A stretch of 51,418 bases of DNA from Actinomycetota bacterium. GTDB lineage: Bacteria; Actinomycetota; Geothermincolia; Geothermincolales; RBG-13-55-18. The notes beneath the pieces are model-generated. The model worked only from the letters and a program-made list of their open reading frames with translations, ran no database searches and was not told where the DNA came from. Each line of letters begins with the position of its first letter. Position 1 is the first letter of the stretch. Position numbers and translations under genes: made by a program. The DNA lies in assembly GCA_013178005.1 (NCBI GenBank), contig JABLXL010000033.1, positions 1 to 51,418 of the forward strand, written 5' to 3'. Positions 24,536-33,199 of the stretch are shown one piece after another.

Positions 24536-25609
24536 TTGCAGAATATCGAGCTTTGCGGGGAATGTGGCGTTCCCTCCTACGTCGTGGAAGAACTCCTGTG
24601 GCTGGATAACGGCGTGGTGGTGCAGCGCAAGGACAAAGGCCACCGCCTGGTGATCATAGAGTGCGAGAACCTGGATCCCCTTTTCGCCATGGTGGGCGAG
24701 GCCATGGGGGTGTCCATCGAGCCCTATGTGGTGGAGAGCCGGCGGCAGAGCGCGAAGGATTTCGTGGAAAAGTTCCTTCCCGAGGGCTTCCCCGAGATGT
24801 TGCGGAGCGATCCCTCTTTGCTGGAGGGTGCCGTGGCGGCGCAGTTCGAGTCCACCCGCTATATGGGTCTGGGTCTGGGCAGGCTGGAGGAGATGCGCTA
24901 CCGGGACGAAGAGGACGACTACGCGGTAGTGGAGATCAGGGACCCATTCTGCTTGCCCCTCTGGATCGGGAACCTCCTCGGGGGCGTCGAGGCCATAGTG
25001 GGCGGGGACTGGTGGTACGAATACCTGGATGCCCCGCCCGGAAGCTGCCGCGCCCGTTTCTTCAGGTCCAGCCACCCCGTGGAGTCGAGGAGCCGTTTCC
25101 AGAGGAGGGAATACCGTTACATGCCGGGCGACGTGAGCCTGCAGCGCTGCGGGAAATGCGGCGCGCCCGCGGTGCTCTTCAGGTTCGTGTGGGAGCTGGA
25201 CCGAGGCTTCATCAGCAGCGCTTACACAGGGCGCAGGGTGGCCATCAACGGCGAGACGGGGTTGCGGGAAGCTTTCTCCGCCATGGAGGTGGAGCTGGGG
25301 GAACCCATCAAGCGCGCGGTGGTGGACGCGCAGCGCCGTTTCATCAAGGGAGGCTTCTACTCCATCGAGGGGCTGTTGAGCGAGGCCGATTTCCGCACCC
25401 AGTTCGCGTTCCGTGGCCTGGGCAACCTGCGGAGGTTCGCCATGGGTTCGTCGGGCCTATACATGGAGCTGGAGAACTCGACCCTGCACCTCATGGTGGT
25501 GGGCTTCGCGCAAGCCCTCTTCGAGCTGGCCTTCGGAAAAGACAGCTGGGTGGAGTGGGAGCTCGACGAGGATGAGAAGTTGACCGTCAAGGTGAGCCCC
25601 ACCGGTTGA
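24536..25609 (+). CDS. Uncharacterised tandem-domain CxxC protein B
   Basis: A 357-residue paralog of the protein at 22950, with the same two-half layout: CGECGVP near residue 7 and CGKCGAP near 205, then matching WLDNGV, ENLDPLF, and, in the second half, RAVVDAQRRFIKGGF and MELENSTLHLMVVGFAQALF, quoted here in part. I propose the TTG at 24536, because the two proteins then align from their first residue and a -10 element ends at 24483; an ATG at 24485 would add 17 residues but lacks a ribosome binding site. Function unknown. The second halves are more alike than the first, suggesting a conserved core role. Confidence 0.72.
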   Translation: MQNIELCGECGVPSYVVEELLWLDNGVVVQRKDKGHRLVIIECENLDPLFAMVGEAMGVSIEPYVVESRRQSAKDFVEKFLPEGFPEMLRSDPSLLEGAVAAQFESTRYMGLGLGRLEEMRYRDEEDDYAVVEIRDPFCLPLWIGNLLGGVEAIVGGDWWYEYLDAPPGSCRARFFRSSHPVESRSRFQRREYRYMPGDVSLQRCGKCGAPAVLFRFVWELDRGFISSAYTGRRVAINGETGLREAFSAMEVELGEPIKRAVVDAQRRFIKGGFYSIEGLLSEADFRTQFAFRGLGNLRRFAMGSSGLYMELENSTLHLMVVGFAQALFELAFGKDSWVEWELDEDEKLTVKVSPTG

Positions 25610-25731
25610 AAAAGCCGGGTCCCGGCATGTCTTCCCGCCCTGCTCCGCCACCTTCCGCGCGCCTTCCGAACAGGCTGCGCGGTTTCCACGGTCCACCGCG
25701 AGGCGACCGCGCCGTCGAGAGCGGACCGGGT

Positions 25732-25737
25732 TATAAT
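25732..25737 (+). promoter_or_regulatory. Candidate -10 upstream of gltX
   Basis: A consensus TATAAT 77 bases before the gltX start. No good -35 is seen at the usual distance. No T-box features (such as GGTGGNACCGCG) are seen in this leader. Confidence 0.35.
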
Positions 25738-25813
25738 GGTGCGGGAAGGCCGGCGCCGACCGGTCTTTCTTGCGCGCTTTGGATAAAACAGGAAGACAGG
25801 GGGTGAATGCCGG

Positions 25814-27262
25814 ATGATCAAGGTCAGGTTCGCGCCTTCCCCCACAGGGCGCCTCCACCTCGGCTCCGCGCGCACCGCCCTGTTCAACTGGCTTTTCGCG
25901 CGCGGCCAGGGCGGTAAGGTGGTGCTGCGCATCGAGGACACCGACCCCGCGCGGTCCAGCCGCGAGCACGAGGAATCCATCCTCGAGGACCTGCGCTGGC
26001 TGGGGCTGGACTGGGATGAGGGGCCCGACGTGGGGGGGCCGTGCGGCCCGTACCGCCAGAGCGAGCGAGGCGGGATATACCGCGAGCACGCGTCCCGGCT
26101 GCTGGATTCCGGGAAGGCCTACCCCTGCTACTGCACTCCGGATGAGCTTGAGGAAGGCAAGCGGCGGGCGCTGGCGGAGGGCAGGACGCCCGTGTACGGC
26201 GGGGCCTGCCGGAACCTCTCCCCCCGGGAGCGGAGGGAGAGGGAAGCGGAGGGGAGAAAGCCCGCCCTGCGGTTCCGCGTGCCGGAGGGAGAGGTCGCTT
26301 TCCAGGACCTGCTGCACGGGTATGTACGTTTCCCCCCCGGGGCGGTGGGCGACTTCATCATCCTGCGCTCGGACGGGAGCGCGGGGTTCAACTTCTCCGT
26401 GGTGGTGGACGACGCCGTCATGGGCATCACCCACGTCATCCGGGGAGAGGACCACCTCGCCAACACCGCCAGGCACGTGCTCCTCTTCGACGCCCTGGGA
26501 TACCAGCCACCCCTGTACCTACATCACTCGCTGCTGCTTGGCCCCGACGGGTCCAAGATGAGCAAGCGCCACGGGGCCACCACGGTGCGCGAATACCGCG
26601 AGGCGGGATACCTTCCAACGGCCCTCGCCAACTACCTGGCGACGCTTTCCTGGTCGCCACCGGAAGGCCGGGAGGTCCTCGCCCTGGACGAGCTGGTGCG
26701 CCTTTTCGACATAGGGGACCTGTCCAGCTCCCCCACCGTCTTCGACCGCGCCCGCCTCGACTGGCTCAACGGCAAGCACTTACGCCGCCTGGACAAGGAT
26801 GAGCTCTTCGCCCTGGCCGCCGAATTCGCACCCGGCTGGGCGCGCCACCCGCGCTTCCCCCTCATGGTCGAATCCGTTCTGGATAACCTTACCACCTTGA
26901 GCGAACTGCCGCGTTACCTCGAACCATACGGGGAGCCGGTCACGCCAACCGAGACCGCGGCGGAATGGCTGCACGGGGAAGCGGCGCGGAGGATACTCGA
27001 GAAGGCCCTGGAGCTGGTGGAGTCGACGCCCCTGGTGAGCCTGGACGGGTGCCGCGAGGTCATAGGTTCCCTCAAACAGGCCTTCGTGGACCGGGACATC
27101 AAGGCGAAGGAGATACTCATGCCCCTGCGGGTCGCGTTGACCGGCAGGGAACACGGCCCGCCCCTGCCCCACCTGCTCTTCGTGCTCGGAGCGAAGGAAT
27201 GCGCGGCCAGGATACGCGCCGCCCTCGCGGGAGAGGCCGGCAAGCCGGCGAGGCCTCTGTAG
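25814..27262 (+). CDS. gltX: Glutamate--tRNA ligase
   Basis: A 482-residue class I aminoacyl-tRNA synthetase that charges tRNA-Glu. FAPSPTGRLHLGSARTALFN holds the HIGH-type motif (HLGS), and KMSKRHGA is the KMSKS-type loop. Cysteines in YPCYCTP and GGACRN match the zinc-binding insert of some family members. A C-terminal helical anticodon-binding domain completes the usual length. It leads the gltX-cysE-cysS-rlmB cluster, an arrangement common in Gram-positive bacteria. Confidence 0.96.
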   Translation: MIKVRFAPSPTGRLHLGSARTALFNWLFARGQGGKVVLRIEDTDPARSSREHEESILEDLRWLGLDWDEGPDVGGPCGPYRQSERGGIYREHASRLLDSGKAYPCYCTPDELEEGKRRALAEGRTPVYGGACRNLSPRERREREAEGRKPALRFRVPEGEVAFQDLLHGYVRFPPGAVGDFIILRSDGSAGFNFSVVVDDAVMGITHVIRGEDHLANTARHVLLFDALGYQPPLYLHHSLLLGPDGSKMSKRHGATTVREYREAGYLPTALANYLATLSWSPPEGREVLALDELVRLFDIGDLSSSPTVFDRARLDWLNGKHLRRLDKDELFALAAEFAPGWARHPRFPLMVESVLDNLTTLSELPRYLEPYGEPVTPTETAAEWLHGEAARRILEKALELVESTPLVSLDGCREVIGSLKQAFVDRDIKAKEILMPLRVALTGREHGPPLPHLLFVLGAKECAARIRAALAGEAGKPARPL

Positions 27263-27396
27263 GCGAGATCATGATCCGCCTGACAAGAGCTGCCAGCAAA
27301 TCGTCGCGCCGGCGGCCACGTGCCTTTATCCCTGCAGGCGCGGCCATGATTCGCCTGACATACGCCCTTAAAACTTCCAGCCCAGGCCTTTATAAT
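27263..27396 (+). promoter_or_regulatory. cysE leader with direct repeat and promoter
   Basis: ATGATCCGCCTGACA at 27271 recurs as ATGATTCGCCTGACA at 27346, 75 bases apart. A TATAAT at 27391-27396, with TTAAAA 17 bases before it, makes a likely promoter giving cysE a short leader. The repeat could bind a regulator or be another local duplication. Confidence 0.45.
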
Positions 27397-27425
27397 GGGC
27401 TTTGCGCGACCCATTGGGAGGAAAG

Positions 27426-28187
27426 ATGCTGGAGACCTTGAGGCAGGACATAGAGGCGGTGCGCGACCGCGATCCCGCGGCCCGCAGCACCCTGGAGATC
27501 ATCCTCGCCTACCCCGGGCTGCACGCCCTGTGGATGCACCGGGTGGCCCACTGGCTCTGGGAGAAAAAGGTGCCGGTGGTCCCGCGCCTCATCTCCCACC
27601 TCAACCGCTTCCTGACCGGCATCGAGATCCACCCGGGCGCGAAGTTCGGCAAGGGCGTTTTTATCGACCACGGCATGGGGGTGGTGATAGGCGAGACCTC
27701 GGAGGTGGGGGACTACGTCACCCTCTACCAGGGCGTCACCCTGGGGGGCACGGGCAAGGAGAAGGGCAAGCGCCACCCCACGGTGGGAAAGAACGTGGTG
27801 ATCGCGGCGGGAGCCAAGGTGCTGGGCCCCATCACCATCGGCGACGACTCCAAGGTGGGGGCGGGGGCGGTGGTGATCCGGGACGTGCCGCCCCGATGCA
27901 CGGTGGTGGGCGTGCCGGGGAAGGTAGTTGTCCAGGAGGGAGAACCGGTGGTGGACCTCCACCACGAGGCCATCCCCGACCCGGTCATGGACCGCATCGA
28001 GGCCTTGGACGGCATGATCCGCAAGCTGGAGGAGCGCCTGGTGCGCACCCAGCTGGAGCTGGAGATCGCCGAGGAGAAACTCCGCCGGGCGGAAAAGGAG
28101 TTGTACCAGGTGGAAGAGAGCTTGGGCGATAGGTTGGGCAAGGGCGGGGAGGAGCCGTCCGGCGGAAGCGGGGGGGTGGCGGTGTGA
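27426..28187 (+). CDS. cysE: Serine O-acetyltransferase
   Basis: A 253-residue enzyme that acetylates serine with acetyl-CoA, the first step of cysteine synthesis. The helical N-terminal part is followed by the left-handed beta-helix with hexapeptide repeats: [25 protein letters not shown] and [13 protein letters not shown]. Catalytic Asp-His (IDHG) is present. The C-terminal 60 or so residues are a charged, coiled-coil-like helix ([20 protein letters not shown]) and a Gly-rich end, longer than in Bacillus-type CysE and lacking the usual terminal Ile that docks into CysK. GGGAGG precedes the ATG at 27426. It overlaps cysS by four bases. Confidence 0.94.
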   Translation: MLETLRQDIEAVRDRDPAARSTLEIILAYPGLHALWMHRVAHWLWEKKVPVVPRLISHLNRFLTGIEIHPGAKFGKGVFIDHGMGVVIGETSEVGDYVTLYQGVTLGGTGKEKGKRHPTVGKNVVIAAGAKVLGPITIGDDSKVGAGAVVIRDVPPRCTVVGVPGKVVVQEGEPVVDLHHEAIPDPVMDRIEALDGMIRKLEERLVRTQLELEIAEEKLRRAEKELYQVEESLGDRLGKGGEEPSGGSGGVAV

Positions 28188-29692
28188 GCCTCGTCCTCCA
28201 CAACACCATGACCCGGCGCAAGGAGGAGTTCCGCCCCCGCGAGGAAGGCAGGGTGCTCATGTACGTCTGCGGCCCCACCGTCTATAACTATATCCACGTG
28301 GGCAACGGCCGGGCTTACCTGGTCTTCGACGTCATCCGCCGCTATCTGCGCTACAAGGGTTACGAGGTGTTCTACGTCCAGAACTTCACCGACGTGGACG
28401 ACAAGATAATCAACCGCGCGCGGGAGGAGGGGAAAACCCCCCAGGAGATCGCGCGCTTCTACGAGCGCGCCTTCCGCGAGGACATGCGCGCCCTGAACGT
28501 GCTGCCCCCCGACGTCTCTCCCCGGGCCACGGAGACCATTCCCCAGATGCTGGAAATGATCAAGGCCCTGGTGGAGAAGGGCCACGCCTACGTGGTGGAC
28601 GGGGACGTGTACTTCAGCGTGGAGAGCTTCGAGGGCTACGGGAAGCTCTCCGGACGCTCCCTGGAGGAGATGAGAGCGGGGGAAAGGGTGGAGGTGGACG
28701 AGCGCAAACGCCACCCCATGGACTTCGCCCTCTGGAAGTCCTCCAAGCCTGGCGAGCCGGCATGGGAGTCGCCCTGGGGGATGGGCCGCCCGGGATGGCA
28801 TATCGAATGCTCCGCCATGTCCCTGCAGCACCTGGGCATGGGTTTCGACATCCACGGCGGAGGCCAGGACCTCATCTTCCCCCACCACGAGAACGAGATC
28901 GCGCAGTCGGAGGCCTACAGCGGGGAAAGCCCTTTCGTGCGCTACTGGGTGCACAACGGCTTCGTGAACATTCGCGAGGAGAAGATGTCCAAGTCCCTGG
29001 GGAACATCATCCTGGTGCGCGACATCCTCAAGCAGTACCCGGCGGACGCGGTGCGCCTCCTCGCCCTCCAGACCCATTACCGCAGCCCCATAGACTTCGG
29101 ACCGGAAGCGCTGGAAGAGGCGAAGCGCGCCCTGGAGCGCCTGGAGAACTGCCTTTTCGCCCTGGACTCCTTCATCGCCAAGCCGCCTCCGCGGGTGGCG
29201 CCAGCTCGCACCCAGAGGGAGGTGGAGCTCTCGGACTCCTTCTTCGACTTCGAGAGGCGCTTCGAGGAGGCCATGGACGACGATTTCAACACCGCCCGGG
29301 CCATGGGGGTGATCTTCGAGCTGGTGAAGGAGCTGAACACCTACCTGGACGAGCAGCAGCATTTCCAGACCCCCGCCTCGCCCATGGTGGCGAGCCACGG
29401 CAGGGATACCCTGATCAAGCTGTGCCGGGTGCTGGGGCTCTTCGCGCCGCCCCCGGAAGGCGAGGAGGTGGAAAGGGCGGCGGAGGAGCCGGTCGCCGGA
29501 GCGGAGGATGGCGATGCCTTCCCAGCCGCCGAGGGCCTGGTAGAGCTGCTCCTGGAGGTAAGGGCGATGGCGCGGGAGAGGAAGCAGTTCGAGACCGCCG
29601 ATTTTATCCGTTCCCGCCTGCGCGAGATGGGCATCCGCGTGGACGACCTGCGAGAGGGGCAGCGCTGGAAATTCGTGGGAAGAGAAGAATAA
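28184..29692 (+). CDS. cysS: Cysteine--tRNA ligase
   Basis: A 502-residue class I synthetase that charges tRNA-Cys. [17 protein letters not shown] contains a zinc Cys and the HIGH-type motif. The zinc and active-site elements WHIECSAMS and FPHHENE and the KMSKSLGN loop are all in place. The GTG at 28184 overlaps the cysE stop, so translation of the cysteine-synthesis and cysteine-charging genes is coupled. The gene ends about 60 bases before a duplicated segment that carries the rlmB ribosome binding site. Confidence 0.96.
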   Translation: MSLVLHNTMTRRKEEFRPREEGRVLMYVCGPTVYNYIHVGNGRAYLVFDVIRRYLRYKGYEVFYVQNFTDVDDKIINRAREEGKTPQEIARFYERAFREDMRALNVLPPDVSPRATETIPQMLEMIKALVEKGHAYVVDGDVYFSVESFEGYGKLSGRSLEEMRAGERVEVDERKRHPMDFALWKSSKPGEPAWESPWGMGRPGWHIECSAMSLQHLGMGFDIHGGGQDLIFPHHENEIAQSEAYSGESPFVRYWVHNGFVNIREEKMSKSLGNIILVRDILKQYPADAVRLLALQTHYRSPIDFGPEALEEAKRALERLENCLFALDSFIAKPPPRVAPARTQREVELSDSFFDFERRFEEAMDDDFNTARAMGVIFELVKELNTYLDEQQHFQTPASPMVASHGRDTLIKLCRVLGLFAPPPEGEEVERAAEEPVAGAEDGDAFPAAEGLVELLLEVRAMARERKQFETADFIRSRLREMGIRVDDLREGQRWKFVGREE

Positions 29693-29754
29693 GGCCGTTG
29701 TGGCGTAAACCCCCGTTGATCCATGCGCCGTCGCTTCCCTTGCCGTGTAAGAGC

Positions 29755-29944
29755 GGGTGGCCACGAGACGAGGCACCAGCGCCGGAGCCCTGCCGGAGCG
29801 AGTATCGGGACGAGGAAGGTGCGGGTGAGACGAAGCGCGCTCCGCGGCGGTGTCGTTCACTCCCTCCTGGTATGGGTGGCCACGAGACGAGGCACCAGCG
29901 CCGGAGCCCTGCCGGAGCGAGTATCGGGACGAGGAAGGTGCGGG
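29755..29944. repeat. Two 71-bp direct repeats before rlmB
   Basis: Exact copies lie at 29755-29825 and 29874-29944, 119 bases apart. Each ends in GAGGAAGGTGCGGG. In the second copy this is the ribosome binding site of rlmB, whose TTG start follows after one base. In the first copy the equivalent position runs into a stop codon. The duplicated segment is therefore a leader that includes a start site. Confidence 0.85.
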
Positions 29945-29945
29945 A

Positions 29946-30686
29946 TTGAGATACGAACAGGTTGAGGGAAGGAGGGCGGTGCTGGAGGCCCTGAGAGGCA
30001 GGCGCGCCGCATACGAGCTGCTGGTTGCCGAGGGAATGCAGCCCGCGAGGATCCTGGACGAGATAATGGCCGCGGCGCGTGAGCGGCGCCTGGGGGTGAC
30101 TCACCTGCCGCGCCGCGAGATCGAACGCCTCGCCTCCTCCGAAAATCACCAGGGGGTCATCCTCAGGGTGGAACCATACCGCTATGCCACCTTCAAACGC
30201 GTTTACCAAGAACTGGAGAAGAAAAAGGACTCCTTCGTGGTGCTCCTGGATGGAGTTACAGACCCCCGCAACCTCGGCAACGTGGCCAGGACTTGCGAGG
30301 CGGCGAGAGTGGACGCGCTCATCCTGCCCCGCAGCCGCGCGGCGCCGGTAACTCCGGCCGTTTTCCATTCCTCCTCGGGGGCCGTGGAAAACCTTACCAT
30401 CGCCACCGTGCCCAACCTGACTAGCGTGATACGGGAGTTGAAGAAGCTGGGCCTGTGGGTGGTTGGCGCGGACGCCGGGGCGAAGCAGACGTGTTTCGAG
30501 TCCGACCTCACGGGGCCGCTGGCCTTGGTGATGGGGTCGGAGGGGGAGGGGTTGCACCGCCTGGTGCGCGAGACTTGCGATACCCTCGTGCGCGTGCCCA
30601 TGTTCGGAAAGGTCTCCTCCCTCAACGTTTCCGCCGCCGCGGCTATCATCATCTACGAGGCCCTTCGGCAGCGGAAAAAGTTGTAG
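29946..30686 (+). CDS. rlmB: 23S rRNA 2'-O-methyltransferase, RlmB type (SpoU family)
   Basis: A 246-residue enzyme that methylates a ribose in 23S rRNA using S-adenosylmethionine. An N-terminal substrate-binding region of about 80 residues precedes the knotted SPOUT domain with motif 1 DPRNLGNVARTCEAA, motif 2 ALVMGSEGEGL and motif 3 VSSLNVSAAAAI. The TTG at 29946 follows the repeat-borne GAGGAAGG site; starting earlier would translate the repeat. Its place after cysS is conserved in Gram-positive genomes. The exact target nucleotide cannot be read from sequence. Confidence 0.92.
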   Translation: MRYEQVEGRRAVLEALRGRRAAYELLVAEGMQPARILDEIMAAARERRLGVTHLPRREIERLASSENHQGVILRVEPYRYATFKRVYQELEKKKDSFVVLLDGVTDPRNLGNVARTCEAARVDALILPRSRAAPVTPAVFHSSSGAVENLTIATVPNLTSVIRELKKLGLWVVGADAGAKQTCFESDLTGPLALVMGSEGEGLHRLVRETCDTLVRVPMFGKVSSLNVSAAAAIIIYEALRQRKKL

Positions 30687-31074
30687 GAACAATCAGGCTT
30701 GAGCGTGAAGAACGCGCGAGGATGTGCCGCCCACGCGCATGCTGAGGAGACCGGTTGAGGGATGGCTCTGTACCTATGGGCGGCGAAGGTTCCCCGCGGT
30801 GGCGGAGAATCCAGACGATATCGCCGGCTCCTTCATCCATCCCCTGTAGAGCATGGACGCAGAAGCGCGTAGAACTATTGTTCACATCGCTTACGTCTTC
30901 CTCTGCCGGTGCGGGCGGTCATATCTCGCCCTTCCGTGAGCCTGTGGATGGTATGCTTATGCGGATATGTGTTCACAGGCACCTTCGCGGGTTGATGACG
31001 GTCTGGGGATGACGAGACGGGCCCTGGATGGTCAGAGGAACAGGACGCATGGCGGGAAAGAAAGAGCGTGAGGG
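30687..31074. other. Gap between rlmB and yacP-like gene
   Basis: About 390 bases without a recognisable gene, RNA or terminator. The longest frame (about 85 codons from 30755) has a Ser/Pro/Arg-rich, non-conserved-looking translation and no ribosome binding site. Confidence 0.45.
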
Positions 31075-31590
31075 ATGAGAGCCCTGCTTGTGGACGGGTA
31101 CAACCTCATATATGCCCACCGCGAGCTGTCGCGCCTTGTGGGATCGGATATGGACGCCGCCAGAGAGGGGCTGGTGAGGGAGCTCATGCCCCTTGCGGCG
31201 CCGGGGCGGTACGGCCTGGTGATGGTGGTTTTCGACGCCGCGGGCTCTCCCAACCCCGAGCCGGTCTTCGAGGAACGGGGAGGCGTCACGGTGGTGTTCA
31301 CGCGCAGGACGCAGTCGGCTGATTCCTTCATCGAGAAGGCAGCCCGGCGCATGACCTCACGCGACGAGGTGAGCGAGGTGGTGGTGGCCACCTCCGACCG
31401 CGTGTTGTCCAGCCTCGCCTCCGGTTTCGGGGCGCGGGCCATCGACGGGATCTCCTTGCTGGAAAGGGCGCACGAGGCGGCGGAGGAAGCGCGCGAGGAG
31501 ATAAGGAGGGCCGCGCCGCGCCGCGTGCCCCTCGAGGAAAGGGTCGGGGAGGAGGTGCGCCGCCTCCTGGACGAGATGCGCTACGGATGA
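31075..31590 (+). CDS. YacP-like NYN (PIN-like) domain ribonuclease
   Basis: A 171-residue protein of the NYN family, whose Bacillus member YacP (Rae1) cleaves mRNA on the ribosome. LLVDGYNLI at the start, SADSFIEKAA in the middle and VATSDR near the end supply the acidic residues expected for metal-dependent nuclease activity. A charged helical tail follows. GTGAGGG lies near the ATG. Its position after rlmB fits the conserved cluster, though an extra 390 bases separate the two. Confidence 0.88.
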   Translation: MRALLVDGYNLIYAHRELSRLVGSDMDAAREGLVRELMPLAAPGRYGLVMVVFDAAGSPNPEPVFEERGGVTVVFTRRTQSADSFIEKAARRMTSRDEVSEVVVATSDRVLSSLASGFGARAIDGISLLERAHEAAEEAREEIRRAAPRRVPLEERVGEEVRRLLDEMRYG

Positions 31591-31739
31591 ACATGTCCCG
31601 ACCCCGGTGCGGATGAGATGCGTGAATGTGCCTGATGGATAGCTGGCGCCGCCTCCGATGCGATTGCCCCTTTGAAACAAGCCCTGGCGCTGTTCCGGAC
31701 ATAAAACGAGGCCTGACCCCAATGTCTGGACCTCAATGT

Positions 31740-31768
31740 CTGACATGTCAGCGGCCAGGAATTATAAT
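31740..31768 (+). promoter_or_regulatory. Promoter of tRNA-Thr
   Basis: CTGACA (31740-31745), a 17-base spacer and a consensus TATAAT (31763-31768), ending 11 bases before the tRNA. The -35 lies in a perfect palindrome, CTGACATGTCAG. Confidence 0.65.
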
Positions 31769-31779
31769 TGTCGCTGAGG

Positions 31780-31854
31780 GCCGGTGTAGCTCAATGGTAG
31801 AGCGTCCGCCTTGTAAGCGGTTGGTTGGAGGTTCGATTCCTCTCACCGGCTCCA
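31780..31854 (+). tRNA. tRNA-Thr (anticodon TGT)
   Basis: A complete cloverleaf: acceptor GCCGGTG pairs with CACCGGC, the D-loop is TAGCTCAATGGTAGAGC, the anticodon loop CTTGTAA carries TGT at 31812-31814, and the T-loop is GGTTCGATTCC. The discriminator is T (31851) and CCA is encoded (31852-31854). It reads threonine codons ending in A, and possibly other third bases by wobble. No other tRNA lies nearby. Confidence 0.96.
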
Positions 31855-31913
31855 GTTCTTTTAACCCTTCCAGCGCCGGCCCTTACCGCCCCGCCTTGCT
31901 CTCCCCCAGGGCT

Positions 31914-32897
31914 TTAATGAAGACTGCGCTCCTCGCCCCGCTTTGCACCCCCAGCCCTTGCGAGGCTCGGGGCACGCCTCTTCCCCCTTCCCGTGCCGGC
32001 TCTTAAGGACCCGCCCGGATTTTTCTCTGCGCCCTCCTCCTTGCGCAGGGAGAGGATGACCGAACCCCCGATGATGAACACGAAGGAGGCCAGTCTCAGC
32101 AGGAACATCCCCGCGCTGCTGGGCATGGGTTCGTGCATGGCCAGGATGCCTATGATGATAGGTATGAGGTTGGACATGCCGGTGGTGATAGGGACCACGA
32201 TTATGGCCTTGCCCCGCTGCATGGCCGTCTGGTCCAGGACCAGGGTGACGATGGGCAGGAGTATTATGAGATAAAGGTAAGGGGAGAGGAGAGCATGGCG
32301 AAAGCCGTGCTCCCAGAAGCGACTGCCGAAATCGTTCCACCCCAGCTTGATGATCACCGCCGTGAGCCCGATAAGCACCCCCGAGGCCACGGCGATGAGG
32401 TTGGGCGCCTGGTCGCCCTTGTTGGTGAAACCGCGATGCAGGGATATGCCCGCAACGACGAAGAAGAAGATGACGAAGAACCACAGCACGAAGGGGTTGT
32501 AGGAAAAAGCTTTGGCCGAGACACCGATGAGGCTTCGTCCCAACATGACCAGGCCCACCACGATGGTGCCTATTCCCAGCCAGTCAGAGAGGGTGGGCCG
32601 CTCCCCGAGCTTGGTTATGGCCAACACGGCCAGTACCGCGATGCCCGCGGTGTTGATGGGCTGTACCACGGAGAGGGGGGCCAGCCCCACCGCGATGGCC
32701 TTGATGAAGGTCCCGGCGAACTCGAGGCCCTGGGCCTCCAGCCAGGGACGACAGGAGATGAAGGCCTTCACCGTTTCCAGCGCTTTCTGCGAACCTATGA
32801 GCGGCAACTTGTCCAGCTCGCGCTTCTGCATGTAGCCGCTGTAGTTGATCATGGTGGTGGCGATCACGGCCAGAATCACAGCCAGTACGAGAACCAT
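31914..32897 (-). CDS. NIPA/EamA-like (DMT superfamily) transporter
   Basis: A 327-residue membrane protein with nine or ten hydrophobic helices and a Lys/Arg-rich 40-residue tail. The early segment ISCRPWLEAQGLEFAGTF and the later VQPINTAGIAVLAVLAITKL resemble NIPA-type magnesium or EamA-type metabolite transporters of the drug/metabolite superfamily. Substrate is unknown. GGGAGGTCG precedes the ATG. The gene runs toward the tRNA on the opposite strand; the 300-base gap upstream of it contains no gene that I accept. Confidence 0.78.
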   Translation of the reverse strand: MVLVLAVILAVIATTMINYSGYMQKRELDKLPLIGSQKALETVKAFISCRPWLEAQGLEFAGTFIKAIAVGLAPLSVVQPINTAGIAVLAVLAITKLGERPTLSDWLGIGTIVVGLVMLGRSLIGVSAKAFSYNPFVLWFFVIFFFVVAGISLHRGFTNKGDQAPNLIAVASGVLIGLTAVIIKLGWNDFGSRFWEHGFRHALLSPYLYLIILLPIVTLVLDQTAMQRGKAIIVVPITTGMSNLIPIIIGILAMHEPMPSSAGMFLLRLASFVFIIGGSVILSLRKEEGAEKNPGGSLRAGTGRGKRRAPSLARAGGAKRGEERSLH

Positions 32898-33199
32898 CCG
32901 CGACCTCCCGGCTTCTTTTTCTGGCGTTATTCTAAGGGTTGGTAACGGGGGGAAGGAAGGCCTTTTGCCCGTGAGGCGGGTTTACGGGCCGGGACAGCAA
33001 TGATGCGACACCTCAGGGGATGATCCTCCGTTCTGAAGAGAGCATGTTTTTCCTTCCCTGCCGCCACCTGCGGCCTCCCTTGATCTGGCAACCTCTTCCA
33101 TAAGCACAAGACAGCGATAGGCGGCATGAACATGTCGGAAATCCAAGGTTCCATCCCCTCGAGGGCCATTTCGACCGCATGGCCGGCCACGGCGAGCCG

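Noticed and set aside
25610-27425. Possible T-box leaders before gltX or cysE
   Set aside because: No T-box consensus (GGTGGNACCGCG-like) or matching terminator/antiterminator found.
27725-29860. A 711-codon minus-strand frame
   Set aside because: Antisense to cysE and cysS, which have full catalytic motifs; composition is typical of a shadow frame.
32927-33190. Small minus-strand frame between the RND and DMT transporter genes
   Set aside because: No ribosome binding site and no recognisable domain; composition resembles non-coding frames.
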